This document shows positions 56,038-64,000 of a DNA stretch of 64,000 nucleotides, one piece after another. The stretch spans positions 186,001-250,000 of the forward strand of contig NZ_JAIMCB010000002.1 of assembly GCF_025499425.1 (NCBI RefSeq). The letters run 5' to 3'. The stretch comes from Acidiferrimicrobium sp. IK (GTDB lineage Bacteria > Actinomycetota > Acidimicrobiia > Acidimicrobiales > Palsa-688). The first letter of the stretch is position 1; every line of letters begins with the position of its first letter. The notes beneath the pieces were generated by a model. It made no database searches and was not told the origin of the DNA. It saw only the letters and a list, made by a program, of their open reading frames with translations. The position numbers and the translations under genes are program-made.

Positions 56038-56970
56038 ATGGCCCGGATAGAGATCAAGCGGACGCTGGCACCAGACGAGATCGCCGCCGTCGCCCAGTTG
56101 GTCGAAGAGGCCACCCTCGCTGACGACCACGCCCCGATGGACGAGCACGCATGGCTGGACCTGGCGCAGGGAGGGCGGGCCGGCTTCGCCGCTCTGATCG
56201 CCTGGCAGGACGACCATCCGCACCCGGTCGGCTATGCGCAGGTGACACGCGGCACCGACCGGTCCCACAGCTGGGCGTTGGAGTACGTCGTGGACCCCCA
56301 CCACCGCCGGCCGGGCAACGACATCGGCACCGGTCTGGTGTCGGCCGCGGCCGGGGTGATCGCCGAGGAGGGTGGCGGCCACGTCCACCTGTGGGTCAAC
56401 CAGCCCAGGCCCGAGCACGACCGCATCGCCGCGGCCGCCGGCTTGAGCCCGGGGCGTTCGCTGTACCAGATGCGCCGCCCTCTCCCCCTCGAGCGGGAAC
56501 TGGTGGAGGTCACGGGGACCGTCGCCACCCGGCCGTTCGAGCCGGGACGCGACGAGGCCGCGTGGCTGGAGGTCAACAACCGCGCTTTCGAGTGGCATCC
56601 CGAGCAGGGCGGCTGGGACCTGGGCACGATCAAGGCCCGCGAGGCCGAGCCGTGGTTCGACCCGGGCGGGTTCTTGCTGCACGAGGTGGACGGCCGCTTG
56701 GTCGGGTTCTGCTGGACCAAGGTCCACGCCGACCACCGGCCCCCGCTCGGGGAGATCTACGTCATCGCCGTCGACCCCGCCACTAGCCACAAGGGCCTCG
56801 GCCGGAAGCTCACCGTCGCCGGCCTCGAACACCTCGCCGGAGAGGGCCTCGAGGTCGGCATGCTCTACGTCGACGCCGGCAACGCCCCCGCAGTGAAGCT
56901 CTACATCGACCTCGGCTTCGTGGTCAACCACATCGACCGGGCCTACACCGGCGACATCGCCGCCACCTGA
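56038..56970 (+). CDS. mshD: Mycothiol synthase
   Basis: A 310-residue double GNAT acetyltransferase, the last step of mycothiol synthesis (acetylation of Cys-GlcN-Ins). The first GNAT half (about 1-150) is degenerate (EYVVDPHHRRPGNDIGTGLV); the active second half has IYVIAVDPATSHKGLGRKL and MLYVDAGNAPAVKLYIDLGF. FEWHPEQGGWDLGTIKAREA and WFDPGGFLLHEVDG are MshD-specific. Mycothiol is confined to actinobacteria, so this gene anchors the taxonomic call. Confidence 0.94.
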   Translation: MARIEIKRTLAPDEIAAVAQLVEEATLADDHAPMDEHAWLDLAQGGRAGFAALIAWQDDHPHPVGYAQVTRGTDRSHSWALEYVVDPHHRRPGNDIGTGLVSAAAGVIAEEGGGHVHLWVNQPRPEHDRIAAAAGLSPGRSLYQMRRPLPLERELVEVTGTVATRPFEPGRDEAAWLEVNNRAFEWHPEQGGWDLGTIKAREAEPWFDPGGFLLHEVDGRLVGFCWTKVHADHRPPLGEIYVIAVDPATSHKGLGRKLTVAGLEHLAGEGLEVGMLYVDAGNAPAVKLYIDLGFVVNHIDRAYTGDIAAT

Positions 56971-57001
56971 GGCCCCGGTCCCGCCCGTCGGCGACGGTAC
57001 C

Positions 57002-58030
57002 GTGGCAGCCGTGCCCGGCCCCTACGACGCCACCCGCGACCGGCTCGCCGACTTGATGGCGGACCAGCCCAGCTACCGGGTGGAGCAGGTGTGGCGCAGC
57101 CTGCACGTCAACGTCCGCCGGCCCGCCGAGATGACCGAGCTGCCGGCCGCGCTCCGGGAGCGGCTCGACTCGGCCCTCCCCCCCGCGCTCACCCCGGTAG
57201 CCGAGTCGGTCTCCGACGGCGGCGAGACGGTCAAGTGGCTTTTCGCCCTGCACGACGGGGCCAGGGTGGAGACCGTGCTCATGCATTACCGCGACCGCAC
57301 CACGGTGTGCGTGTCGTCGCAGGCGGGTTGCGCCATGAACTGCTCGTTCTGCGCCACCGGTCAGGCCGGCTTCACCCGCCAGCTCACCGCCGGCGAGATC
57401 GTCGAGCAGGTGGTGGCCGCCATGCGCCAGGCCCGCGCCCACCCGGAGGGCGAGCGGCGGGTCTCCAACATCGTGTTCATGGGCATGGGCGAGCCGCTCG
57501 CCAACTACGACCGCCTGTGGGCGGCGATCACCCGCCTCCACGACGACATCGGCATCTCCGCCCGCCATCTCACCGTGTCCACGGTGGGCGTAGTCCCCGG
57601 GATCCGCCGCCTGGCCACCGAGGCCCTACCGGTCAACCTGGCGGTGTCGCTCCACGCGGCCAACGACCGCCTGCGGGAGAAGCTGGTGCCGCTCAACCGG
57701 CGCTACCCGCTGTCGGTGCTCACCGAGGCCTGCCGCTCCTACCTCGCCGCGAAGGGCCGGCGCCTGTCGTTCGAGTGGGCGCTCATCGACGGGGTCAACG
57801 ACTCGTTCAAGGACGCGGCCGAGCTGGCGGACATTGCGGTGCCTCTCGGCGCCCACGTCAACCTCATCCCGCTCAACCCGACGCCGGGGTACGCGGTCAT
57901 GGGGTCGTCGCCGGGACGGGTACGCCAGTTTCGCGACCGCCTCACCGACCTGGGCGTCAACGCCACCATCCGGCGCAACCGGGGCACCGACATCGACGCC
58001 GCCTGCGGCCAGCTGGCAGCCCGAACCTGA
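57002..58030 (+). CDS. rlmN: 23S rRNA/tRNA adenine-C2 methyltransferase
   Basis: A 342-residue radical-SAM enzyme that methylates A2503 of 23S rRNA and A37 of some tRNAs. The cluster Cys residues are in CAMNCSFCATGQAGF; FMGMGEPLANYDRL, AVSLHAANDRLREKLVP and the resolving Cys near DAACGQLAA are present. GTG at 57002; a second GTG at 57011 is possible. It follows mshD by 31 bp and may share its transcript. Confidence 0.96.
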   Translation: MAAVPGPYDATRDRLADLMADQPSYRVEQVWRSLHVNVRRPAEMTELPAALRERLDSALPPALTPVAESVSDGGETVKWLFALHDGARVETVLMHYRDRTTVCVSSQAGCAMNCSFCATGQAGFTRQLTAGEIVEQVVAAMRQARAHPEGERRVSNIVFMGMGEPLANYDRLWAAITRLHDDIGISARHLTVSTVGVVPGIRRLATEALPVNLAVSLHAANDRLREKLVPLNRRYPLSVLTEACRSYLAAKGRRLSFEWALIDGVNDSFKDAAELADIAVPLGAHVNLIPLNPTPGYAVMGSSPGRVRQFRDRLTDLGVNATIRRNRGTDIDAACGQLAART

Positions 58031-58083
58031 TCGGCCGGGGAGCCGCCCGACCCCAACGCCTCGCGTGGCCCATACTTGATGCC

Positions 58084-58428
58084 ATGGCCGCCAACAAGTG
58101 GCTGGATCGCACCCAGCCCCAGACCCTGTACATCGCCACGATGATCATGTACATCAACGCGGCGTTCGATCTGATCGGCGGCGTGGCGTTCTCGTTGTTC
58201 CCGATCGGAGCAGTGCTGACGATCGGGTCGGTGGCCGCCGGCCTCGGCATCGCCAACGAGAAGAAGGCGGGGTACTGGCTGGGCGTGGCCATCGCTCTTC
58301 TGCCGCTGGTGCTGATCGCCACCGGCCGGTTCGGCGCGACGATCGTCAGCCTGCTGTTCGAGGTCGCGTTGGTGGCCCTGCTCCTCCATCCGCAGAGCCG
58401 CAGCTACCAAAAGACCTGGTTCAAGTAG
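58084..58428 (+). CDS. Small integral membrane protein, unknown function
   Basis: 114 residues with about four hydrophobic segments (TLYIATMIMYINAAFDLIGG, FPIGAVLTIGSVAAGLGIAN, GYWLGVAIALLPLVLIATG, IVSLLFEVALVALLLHP). Short polar ends: MAANKWLDRTQPQ and QSRSYQKTWFK. No catalytic motif. It sits 53 bp after rlmN with a start that needs no overlap. Family not recognised with confidence. Confidence 0.72.
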   Translation: MAANKWLDRTQPQTLYIATMIMYINAAFDLIGGVAFSLFPIGAVLTIGSVAAGLGIANEKKAGYWLGVAIALLPLVLIATGRFGATIVSLLFEVALVALLLHPQSRSYQKTWFK

Positions 58429-58496
58429 CCCGGCCAGGGCGGGATGAGGCTGCGCCGGGATGAGGTTGCCCGGGTCGACGCTCTAGCCTGCGGCCC

Positions 58497-58952
58497 ATGA
58501 CCACCAAGATCGATGGCATCAGCGGCCTGAAGGCGAAGGTCGGGGAGCACCTCGGCTACAGCGAGTGGCGCGAGATCACCCAGGAGCAGGTCAACCTCTT
58601 CGCGGACGCCACCGGAGACCACCAGTGGATCCACGTCGACGTGGAGCGGGCCAAGGCCGGACCCTTCGGGGGCCCGATCGCCCACGGCTACCTGACGCTG
58701 TCGCTGGTGCCGGTCGTCGGCCAGGAGATCCTCCAGGTCGGTGGAATCTCGATGGGCGTCAACTACGGCATCGACAAGCTGCGCTTTCCCTCCCCTGTAC
58801 CCGTCGGCTCCAAGCTGCGGGCGGGCGGCGAGCTGCTCGCGGTCGACGACATCCCCGGCGGCGCCCAGGTGAAGATCCGCTACACCTTCGAGGTGGAAGG
58901 CGCCACCAAGCCGTCGTGTGTCGCTGAGGTCCTGTTGCGGTACTACGAGTGA
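58497..58952 (+). CDS. MaoC-like (R)-specific enoyl-CoA hydratase
   Basis: A 151-residue hot-dog fold protein. The catalytic Asp/His of the hydratase-2 motif are in FADATGDHQWIHVD, followed by FGGPIAHGYLTLSLVPVVGQ. NYGIDKLRFPSPVPVGSKLR matches the family's substrate tunnel region. It would add water to trans-2-enoyl-CoA in fatty-acid or polyester metabolism. Its stop overlaps the menG start by 4 bp, so the two are translated together, although the pathways differ. Confidence 0.9.
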   Translation: MTTKIDGISGLKAKVGEHLGYSEWREITQEQVNLFADATGDHQWIHVDVERAKAGPFGGPIAHGYLTLSLVPVVGQEILQVGGISMGVNYGIDKLRFPSPVPVGSKLRAGGELLAVDDIPGGAQVKIRYTFEVEGATKPSCVAEVLLRYYE

Positions 58953-59644
58953 CGCCTACCGCTCCGCTGCCGGAGGGGGAGGCCAAGGTCCGGGCGGTGC
59001 GGTCGATGTTCGACGCCATCGCCCCCCGCTACGACCTGCTCAACACGCTTTTGACCTTCGGGATGGACCGGGGGTGGCGCAAGCAGGCTGTGGCTGCGCT
59101 GGAGTTGGGGAAAGGGGCGTCGGTGCTCGACGTGGCGTGCGGCCCCGGAGAGCTGTGCGCGGTGCTGGCCGGCGCCGGTCTGCGCCCGGTCGGCATCGAC
59201 TTGTCGAAGGGGATGCTGGACCACGCCCGGACTGACGCTCCGCTGGTGCACGGCGACGGCCTTCACCTGCCGTTCGCTGCCGGGTCTCTCGACGGTGCGG
59301 TGAGCGGCTTCGCTCTGCGCAACGTCGCCGACCTGCCCACCCTCTGGGCCGAGCTGGGCCGGGTTGTCCGCCCCGGGGGGCGTATCGCGCTGCTCGAGGT
59401 GGCCGAACCGGAGATCAAGCTGCTCAAAGCCGGGCACGCCGTGTACTTCGGCAAGGTCGTCCCCCGGGTCGGGGCCCTGCTCTCCGACGGGGCGGCGTAC
59501 GCGTACCTGCCCCGGTCGGTGGCGTACCTGCCGGCGCCGGAGGAGATGCTCGAGCAGCTGCGGGGCGCCGGCTTCGACGACGTCCGCCGCCGTCTCCTGT
59601 CCTTCGGGATCAGCCAGCTGATCACCGCGACGCGGGCCCGATGA
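58949..59644 (+). CDS. menG: Demethylmenaquinone methyltransferase (UbiE/MenG)
   Basis: A 231-residue SAM methyltransferase. The UbiE signature is present: FDAIAPRYDLLNTLLTFGMD at the start, VLDVACGPGELCAVLAGAG for SAM, SGFALRNVADLPTLW, and VVRPGGRIALLEVAEPE. C-terminal YAYLPRSVAYLPAPEEML is typical. It makes menaquinone from demethylmenaquinone. GTG at 58949 overlaps the hydratase stop, and its own stop overlaps menF (ATGA). Confidence 0.94.
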   Translation: MTPTAPLPEGEAKVRAVRSMFDAIAPRYDLLNTLLTFGMDRGWRKQAVAALELGKGASVLDVACGPGELCAVLAGAGLRPVGIDLSKGMLDHARTDAPLVHGDGLHLPFAAGSLDGAVSGFALRNVADLPTLWAELGRVVRPGGRIALLEVAEPEIKLLKAGHAVYFGKVVPRVGALLSDGAAYAYLPRSVAYLPAPEEMLEQLRGAGFDDVRRRLLSFGISQLITATRAR

Positions 59645-60882
59645 GCGCTCCGCTTGTCGCCACCACCGTCGCAGTGGCCGAGACCCCCGACCTGCTGAGC
59701 GTCGGCGGCGACCGGGCCGGGCTCTTGTGGCGCAGCGAGACCCGAGCCATCGCCGGCGTCGGGGAGGCGCTGCGCATCGACCTGCCCGGCGGGCTGGCCG
59801 ACCGCGACGGCGTGCGGCGGGTGGCTGGGATCCTGGAGTCGATCGACACCCGCGACGGGCTGCGCCGACCCGGCACCGGTCCCGTCGCGTTCGCCGCGCT
59901 CCCCTTCGACCCGACGGCCGGCGGTCACCTGGTGGTGCCCAGGACGCTTTGGGGAACCGACCTGCAGGGGTCGTGGGTCACGGTGGTAGGACCGGAGGGT
60001 TGCCGCCCCGACCTGCCCCCCGACGGGCGCCAGGGTGGCCGCCCACCGGACCGGTTCTCTCTCGTCCCGTCGCTGTCCCACGACGACTGGCAGGCAGTGA
60101 TCGCCGAGGCGGTCGATCGCATCCGTGCCGGCGCGCTCGACAAGGTCGTCCTGGCCCGGCGCGTCGACGTGGAGGCCAACCGGCCGTTCCTCTCCGCCGA
60201 CATCCTCGGACGCCTGGCGGCGCTGTACCCGTCGTGCATGGTGTTCGACATCGAAGGCTTCGTCGGGGCCAGCCCCGAGCTGCTCGTCGGTAGGCAGGGA
60301 ACGACCATCGAGAGCCACCCGCTCGCCGGGACCGTGGCCCGCAGCGGCGACGCCGCGGCTGACGACGCGCTCGTCGCCGGGTTGTTCGCGTCGGCCAAGG
60401 AACGGTGGGAACACCACCTGGTGATCGACACTCTCTCCGCCGCCCTCCGTCCGTTCTGCGAGTCGCTGGAAGTCCCCGACCAGCCGGCGGTGCTGGGGCT
60501 GCGCAACGTCTCCCATCTGGCCACGTTTATCTCCGGGCGGCTCGCCGCCGATCCGGTGACGGGCCGGGTGCCGACCGCGCTCGACATGGTGGCGGAGGTC
60601 CACCCCACACCGGCGGTCGGCGGGACGCCCACCAAGGCGGCGATAGCCCACCTCCAGGCGGTCGAGGGCTTCGACCGGGGCCGTTACGCCGGCCCGGTCG
60701 GCTGGGTCGACGCCCGCGGGGACGGCGCGTTCGCGCTCGGCATCCGCTCCGCGGTGCTCGACGGGGCCCGGGCGTCGATGTACGCCGGCGTCGGGGTCGT
60801 CGCCGACTCCGACCCGGCCGCGGAGCTGGCCGAGACCCAGCTGAAGCTGCAGGCGCTGCTGGCGGCGATCGTCCGCCCCTAG
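59641..60882 (+). CDS. menF: Isochorismate synthase
   Basis: A 413-residue chorismate-family enzyme. Catalytic blocks: IRAGALDKVVLARRVDVEAN (Lys that activates water), FDIEGFVGASPELLVG, ESHPLAGTVARSGD, EVHPTPAVGGTPTKAAI and GPVGWVDARGDGAFALGIRS, then YAGVGVVADSDPAAE. The first committed step of menaquinone synthesis. The partial menD at the window's end works right after it, but is 2.9 kb away on the other strand. Confidence 0.94.
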   Translation: MSAPLVATTVAVAETPDLLSVGGDRAGLLWRSETRAIAGVGEALRIDLPGGLADRDGVRRVAGILESIDTRDGLRRPGTGPVAFAALPFDPTAGGHLVVPRTLWGTDLQGSWVTVVGPEGCRPDLPPDGRQGGRPPDRFSLVPSLSHDDWQAVIAEAVDRIRAGALDKVVLARRVDVEANRPFLSADILGRLAALYPSCMVFDIEGFVGASPELLVGRQGTTIESHPLAGTVARSGDAAADDALVAGLFASAKERWEHHLVIDTLSAALRPFCESLEVPDQPAVLGLRNVSHLATFISGRLAADPVTGRVPTALDMVAEVHPTPAVGGTPTKAAIAHLQAVEGFDRGRYAGPVGWVDARGDGAFALGIRSAVLDGARASMYAGVGVVADSDPAAELAETQLKLQALLAAIVRP

Positions 60883-60905
60883 CCGCGCCGGCGCCCCAAA
60901 GGCGC

Positions 60906-62198
60906 TCAGTGCAGCAAACCGACCTTCCTGGCTTCCATCTCCAGCTCTTCGCGGTGGTCGGGGTGGGCGATGGAGATCAGGGCGCGGGCCCGAGCCGAGA
61001 TGCTCCGGCCCCGCAGGTGAGCGACGCCGTACTCGGTGACCACATGATCGACGGTGTTTTTCAGCGCGGTGACCGGCGTGCCTCGCCCCAACTCCACCTT
61101 GATCCGGCTCACACCGTGGTCGGTCGCGGCGTGGGTCACGAGAAACGCCTTGCCTCCCTTGGAGTACATCGCCCCCCTGCTGAAGTCTGACTGACCACCC
61201 GACCCCGACCAGTAACGGCCGGCGATCGTCTCGCTGCCGGCCTGGCCGAGCAGGTCGACCTCGCTGGTGGCGTTGATGGCCACCACGTTGCGTTCCATGG
61301 CCACCACCCTCGGGTCGTTCACCCATTCGACGGGCAGCATCAGCACCGACGAGTTGCAGTCCAGCCAGTCGTAGAACCGTGCGCTGCCCGTGGCGAAAGT
61401 CGCCACGTGCTTGTTGCGGTCCTGCTGCTTGCGCGCCCCGGTCACCGCGCCGATCTCCACGAGGTCCATCACGCCGTCGGACATGCACTCGGTGTGAACA
61501 CCCAGGTCGGTGTGGTCCTTCAGCGCAGCCAAAAGGGCGTTGGGGATGCGCCCGACTCCGATTTGCAGGCACGAACCGTCGCTGATGTGCTCGGCGACCA
61601 GCTCGGCTATCCGCTGGTCCCGGACGTCGGGCCCGGCCGGCAGCGTCTCGTCGAGGGGGTAGTCAGCCTCGCACCACCCGACGACCTGGGAGATGTGGAC
61701 CTGATTCTGGCCGAAGGTACGAGGCATCTGGGCGTTGGCCTCGAGGAAGAACGGGGTCTCCCCGATGAACGACGCCGCGTAGTCGGCGTTGGTGCCGAGG
61801 CTGAAGTAGCCGTGCCGGTCGGGCCGGCTGGCCGAGGCGACGACCAGGTCGTGGCGGGTGCCTTCCCGCAGCAGTTTCGGTACCTCGCTGAAGTGGGCGG
61901 GCACGAGCTCGCAGCCGCCCTCCCAGAACGCGTTGCGGTTCCCGCTGCCCAAGAAGTAGCTGACGTGGTCCAGGTGGCCGCGGTACTTGCCCCGGATGTA
62001 GTCGCGTTCTCGGATCGAGTCCATCTGGTGGATGCGCACCCCGTCGAGGCGCTCCGCGTTGGCCTCCAGGGCGTCGATGACGGTATGCGGCTCGCCGTGG
62101 TGAAGCGGGACGATCAGGTCCGCGCCGGGGCCGATGTGATCCAGCACGGCCTCCGGTTGATCTGGCTGTTCCAGCCTGCGGGTGTGCCTCGAGGTCAT
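60906..62198 (-). CDS. Acetyl-CoA hydrolase/4-hydroxybutyrate CoA-transferase family protein
   Basis: About 430 residues, the usual family length. HPGADLI-like IGPGADLIVPLHHGEPHTVI opens it; VASASRPDRHGYFSLGTN, QIGVGRIPNALLAAL and the acid expected to form the CoA thioester in LGVHTECMSDGVMDLVEIG are clear. GGQSDFSRGAMYSKGGKAFL and EYGVAHLRGRSISARARALI close the second domain. The substrate (acetate, 4-hydroxybutyrate or another acid) cannot be set from sequence. ATG at 62198 has AGGGA nearby; 62237 is an alternative. Confidence 0.88.
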   Translation of the reverse strand: MTSRHTRRLEQPDQPEAVLDHIGPGADLIVPLHHGEPHTVIDALEANAERLDGVRIHQMDSIRERDYIRGKYRGHLDHVSYFLGSGNRNAFWEGGCELVPAHFSEVPKLLREGTRHDLVVASASRPDRHGYFSLGTNADYAASFIGETPFFLEANAQMPRTFGQNQVHISQVVGWCEADYPLDETLPAGPDVRDQRIAELVAEHISDGSCLQIGVGRIPNALLAALKDHTDLGVHTECMSDGVMDLVEIGAVTGARKQQDRNKHVATFATGSARFYDWLDCNSSVLMLPVEWVNDPRVVAMERNVVAINATSEVDLLGQAGSETIAGRYWSGSGGQSDFSRGAMYSKGGKAFLVTHAATDHGVSRIKVELGRGTPVTALKNTVDHVVTEYGVAHLRGRSISARARALISIAHPDHREELEMEARKVGLLH

Positions 62199-62358
62199 GA
62201 TGCGATCCCTGATCGGTGGTGGCGTGGGAACGCTCATGCTTGCACGTCGCCGCGCCGCTGTCGGTCGGCGGTGTCCGGGCCGTGACGGTGAGGGCAACCG
62301 CAGGCGAACACTGTCCCGTTGCTGACGCCCCGAGGCGGCGGCGGGCTACGGTCACGCC

Positions 62359-63189
62359 GTGGCCCGCGTGACCGTGGTCTCCGACACCCACCTCTCCCCT
62401 GCGGCTCCCGAGGCGCTGCTCAGCTGGGACGCCGTCGTAGACCATGTCGGCTCGTTGCGACCGGACCTGGTCATCCACGCCGGCGACGTGACCCTCGACG
62501 GCGCCAACGATCCAAGCGAGCTGGCCGCCGCCCGCGACCAACTCGACCGGCTCGCGGTCCCGTGGCTGGCGGTGCCGGGCAACCACGACACCGGTGACAC
62601 ACCGCCGACTGAGGGCGGCAGGGACGTGCCCATCGACGCCGACCGCCGCGCCCGCTGGGTCGACGCGCTCGGCCCCGACTGGTGGTGTGCGACCACAGGC
62701 GGGTGGACGATCGTGGCGCTCGACGGCCAGCTGCTCGGGTCCGGCCTCGACGACGAGCAGCTGCAATGGCGGTGGGTGGAGGAAACCGTGGCCGGCCTCG
62801 ACCCGACCCGACCTTTGCTGCTGGTCATGCACAAGCCGATGGCGACCACTGCGGAGGAGCGGGCAGAGGGGTCGAGACGGCGCTTCGCGCCTGAACCGGC
62901 GACCCGGCGGCTGGACCAGCTGACCGTCGGCCACAACCTGAGGGCGGTGCTCAGCGGTCACGTCCACCAGCATCGGCTGGCGGAGCGGGGCGGCGTCGCT
63001 CAGGTGTGGGCGCCCACCACCTGGGCGGTGCTCCCCGACAGCCACCAGCCCCTCTACGGAGAGAAGCGCTGCGGGGTGCTGTCCTTGTCGCTCGAAGCCG
63101 ACGGCACCTTCGACGTGGCCGCCGTCGAGCCCGACGGGCTGGCCCAGCGGGTGCTCGGCTCAGACCTGGTCGACCCCTACCACCGCTGA
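62359..63189 (+). CDS. Calcineurin-like metallophosphoesterase
   Basis: 276 residues. The five metal motifs are present: SDTHL, AGDVTLDGAND, PGNHDTGD, MHKP and LSGHVHQHRL. The fold resembles the cyclic-nucleotide phosphodiesterase (CpdA/Rv0805-like) branch, which hydrolyses 2',3'- or 3',5'-cyclic nucleotides with Fe/Mn, but substrate range in this family is broad. GTG at 62359. Monocistronic-looking; divergent from the CoA-transferase gene. Confidence 0.9.
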   Translation: MARVTVVSDTHLSPAAPEALLSWDAVVDHVGSLRPDLVIHAGDVTLDGANDPSELAAARDQLDRLAVPWLAVPGNHDTGDTPPTEGGRDVPIDADRRARWVDALGPDWWCATTGGWTIVALDGQLLGSGLDDEQLQWRWVEETVAGLDPTRPLLLVMHKPMATTAEERAEGSRRRFAPEPATRRLDQLTVGHNLRAVLSGHVHQHRLAERGGVAQVWAPTTWAVLPDSHQPLYGEKRCGVLSLSLEADGTFDVAAVEPDGLAQRVLGSDLVDPYHR

Positions 63190-63215
63190 CCGCCGGACCA
63201 CGAAGGGGCGGCCGT

Positions 63216-63776
63216 TCAGCCGACCCGGCGCATCCGGTTGCTGTCGGTGTGAGACACCAGGTCGTCGACCCGGGCGTGCTCGATCGTCGAGGTCTCGTCG
63301 TAGGACCACGTACCGTCGTCGTGGACGGTGACGGTCACCTCGTAGGTGCTGGTCCGGGCCTTCTCCGCCAGGAACGGGTTGGACAGGATGCCGAAGATCT
63401 CCGACCCGCAGTCGGCGCGCATCACCATCCTGGTCGAGGCGGGGTCGGCCGGCCCCCCGGCCATGACCGCGGACCCGCGGGGGATCATGAACGACCTCAT
63501 GACCACGCCGTCCGCGGCGTCCCACAGCCAGTACCCGACCTCGGTGTGGAACGGGTTCTCCTCGTCGCCTCTCCACGCCGCGGTGCGGTAGTCGAGGCCG
63601 TAGAGGCTCTGGGTGCCGTTCTCCACCGGGCCGAACGGCTTCATCGTCGTCTTCTCGCGGTAGGGCGTCTCGTGGATCGTGCCCCGCTCGTTGGAGAACG
63701 ACACGTCGAGGCCCTCGTCGCCCTCCCACTCACCGATCAGCGCGGCCAGGGGTCCCCATGCATCGAGTTCGCTCAC
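63216..63776 (-). CDS. Nitrobindin-like (THAP4/FABP-type) beta-barrel protein
   Basis: 186 residues. ALIGEWEGDEGLDVSFS resembles the GxWxG start of heme-binding nitrobindin barrels; later blocks (FHTEVGYWLWDAADGVVMRS, IPRGSAVMAGG) match the same plan of ten strands. No clear proximal His comparable to nitrobindin can be fixed, so heme binding is uncertain. No signal peptide. It follows menD (its upstream gene on this strand) by about 10 bp, which suggests one transcript. Confidence 0.65.
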   Translation of the reverse strand: MSELDAWGPLAALIGEWEGDEGLDVSFSNERGTIHETPYREKTTMKPFGPVENGTQSLYGLDYRTAAWRGDEENPFHTEVGYWLWDAADGVVMRSFMIPRGSAVMAGGPADPASTRMVMRADCGSEIFGILSNPFLAEKARTSTYEVTVTVHDDGTWSYDETSTIEHARVDDLVSHTDSNRMRRVG

Positions 63777-63786
63777 AGCAGCGACG

Positions 63787-64000
63787 CTACTTGGCGGCGA
63801 ACTCCTCGTTCAGCGCTTCGATCACCGCCGCGTTGACCCGATCGTGGATCTCGACGTTGGTCTGCCGGTCGGTGCGGGCCACCACCACCCGAAGCCCGGG
63901 GCCCGGCCGGGCGGCCGCCGCTTCGAGCGCGTCGAGATCCCCGACCTCCTCCGCGTCCACCCCGTAGCTGCGGGCCAGCGCCACTAGGTCCAGGCCGTGG
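63787..64000 (-). CDS. menD: MenD (SEPHCHC synthase), C-terminal end only
   Basis: The last ~70 residues of a protein that begins beyond the window. HGLDLVALARSYGVDAEEV, then VVVARTDRQTNVEIHDRVNA near the stop, match the C-terminus of MenD (the TDRxxNVxxH segment), the thiamine-diphosphate enzyme that joins isochorismate and 2-oxoglutarate for menaquinone. Fits with menF and menG nearby. Confidence 0.8.
   Translation of the reverse strand, partial: HGLDLVALARSYGVDAEEVGDLDALEAAAARPGPGLRVVVARTDRQTNVEIHDRVNAAVIEALNEEFAAK

Noticed and set aside
55296..56114. A longer N-terminus for endonuclease III reading through the 17-bp repeats
   Set aside because: The extra residues are translated tandem repeat (rich in Cys/Arg/Gly) and absent from the family; GTG 55903 suits the conserved domain.

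Overview
This window comes from a high-GC Gram-positive (Actinomycetota) chromosome; by eye it is roughly 70% G+C. Lineage markers are a mycothiol synthase (mshD), an ANTAR response regulator of the PdtaR type, menaquinone genes (menF, a menG/ubiE-type methyltransferase, the 3' end of menD) and a FAS-II operon. A secreted protein with 42-residue repeats and a separate trpF beside a HisA-type (not PriA-type) hisA argue against Streptomyces or Mycobacterium. They would suit Acidimicrobiia or a related deep branch, but that placement is inference. GTG starts and 4-base stop/start overlaps are common.

Layout. 1-12.5 kb: hutU (partial), polA, a DtxR-type regulator, a lipoprotein, an ANTAR regulator, a prolyl oligopeptidase, an MprAB-like two-component pair and guaA. 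12.5-14.9 kb: a decayed integrated element. It holds a tyrosine-recombinase pseudogene, an imperfect direct repeat of about 100 bp, a vapBC toxin-antitoxin pair with a palindromic operator, a tRNA-Met-like fragment, and tRNA-Leu(CAA). 15-18.8 kb: the FAS-II operon fabD-fabH-acpP-fabF, followed by a TylF-type methyltransferase. In this operon fabD probably starts at CTG and carries an extra biotinyl-like C-terminal segment. 20-24 kb: two large membrane proteins (at least one GT-C-like) and a peroxiredoxin. 24-28.4 kb: a UbiB-family kinase, an HD-domain protein and typA. 28.4-32.1 kb: a tightly overlapping trio of circularly permuted ATP-grasp ligase (ending in a poly-Gln tract), alpha-E protein and transglutaminase-like protein. 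32-37 kb: aidB, yqgE, a sugar dehydrogenase and the repeat protein.

37-53 kb is dominated by amino-acid biosynthesis on the minus strand. A heme oxygenase gene precedes trpC-trpF-trpB-trpA. After an interposed plus-strand block (a small protein and a two-component system) comes a long operon read hisD-hisC-hisB-hisH-hisA-hisF-groES-like-hisI-trpE-ygfZ-lipoprotein. Nearly all its junctions overlap by a few bases, which suggests translational coupling. Directly upstream of hisD are six perfect 15-bp tandem repeats, each able to form a mini-hairpin, which also encode a short PGVAL-repeat peptide on the other strand.

53-64 kb: small proteins, an Lrp regulator divergent from a membrane protein, nth, mshD, rlmN, a MaoC hydratase overlapping menG and menF, a CoA-transferase, a metallophosphoesterase, a nitrobindin-like protein and the C-terminus of menD. 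Long palindromes lie between convergent genes (19.8-19.9 kb and 55.1 kb), and short tandem repeats occur at several gene boundaries.

The best candidates for undescribed biology are the ATP-grasp/alpha-E/transglutaminase trio with its poly-Gln tail, the FabD fusion, the repeat array upstream of hisD, and the GroES paralog inside the his operon.
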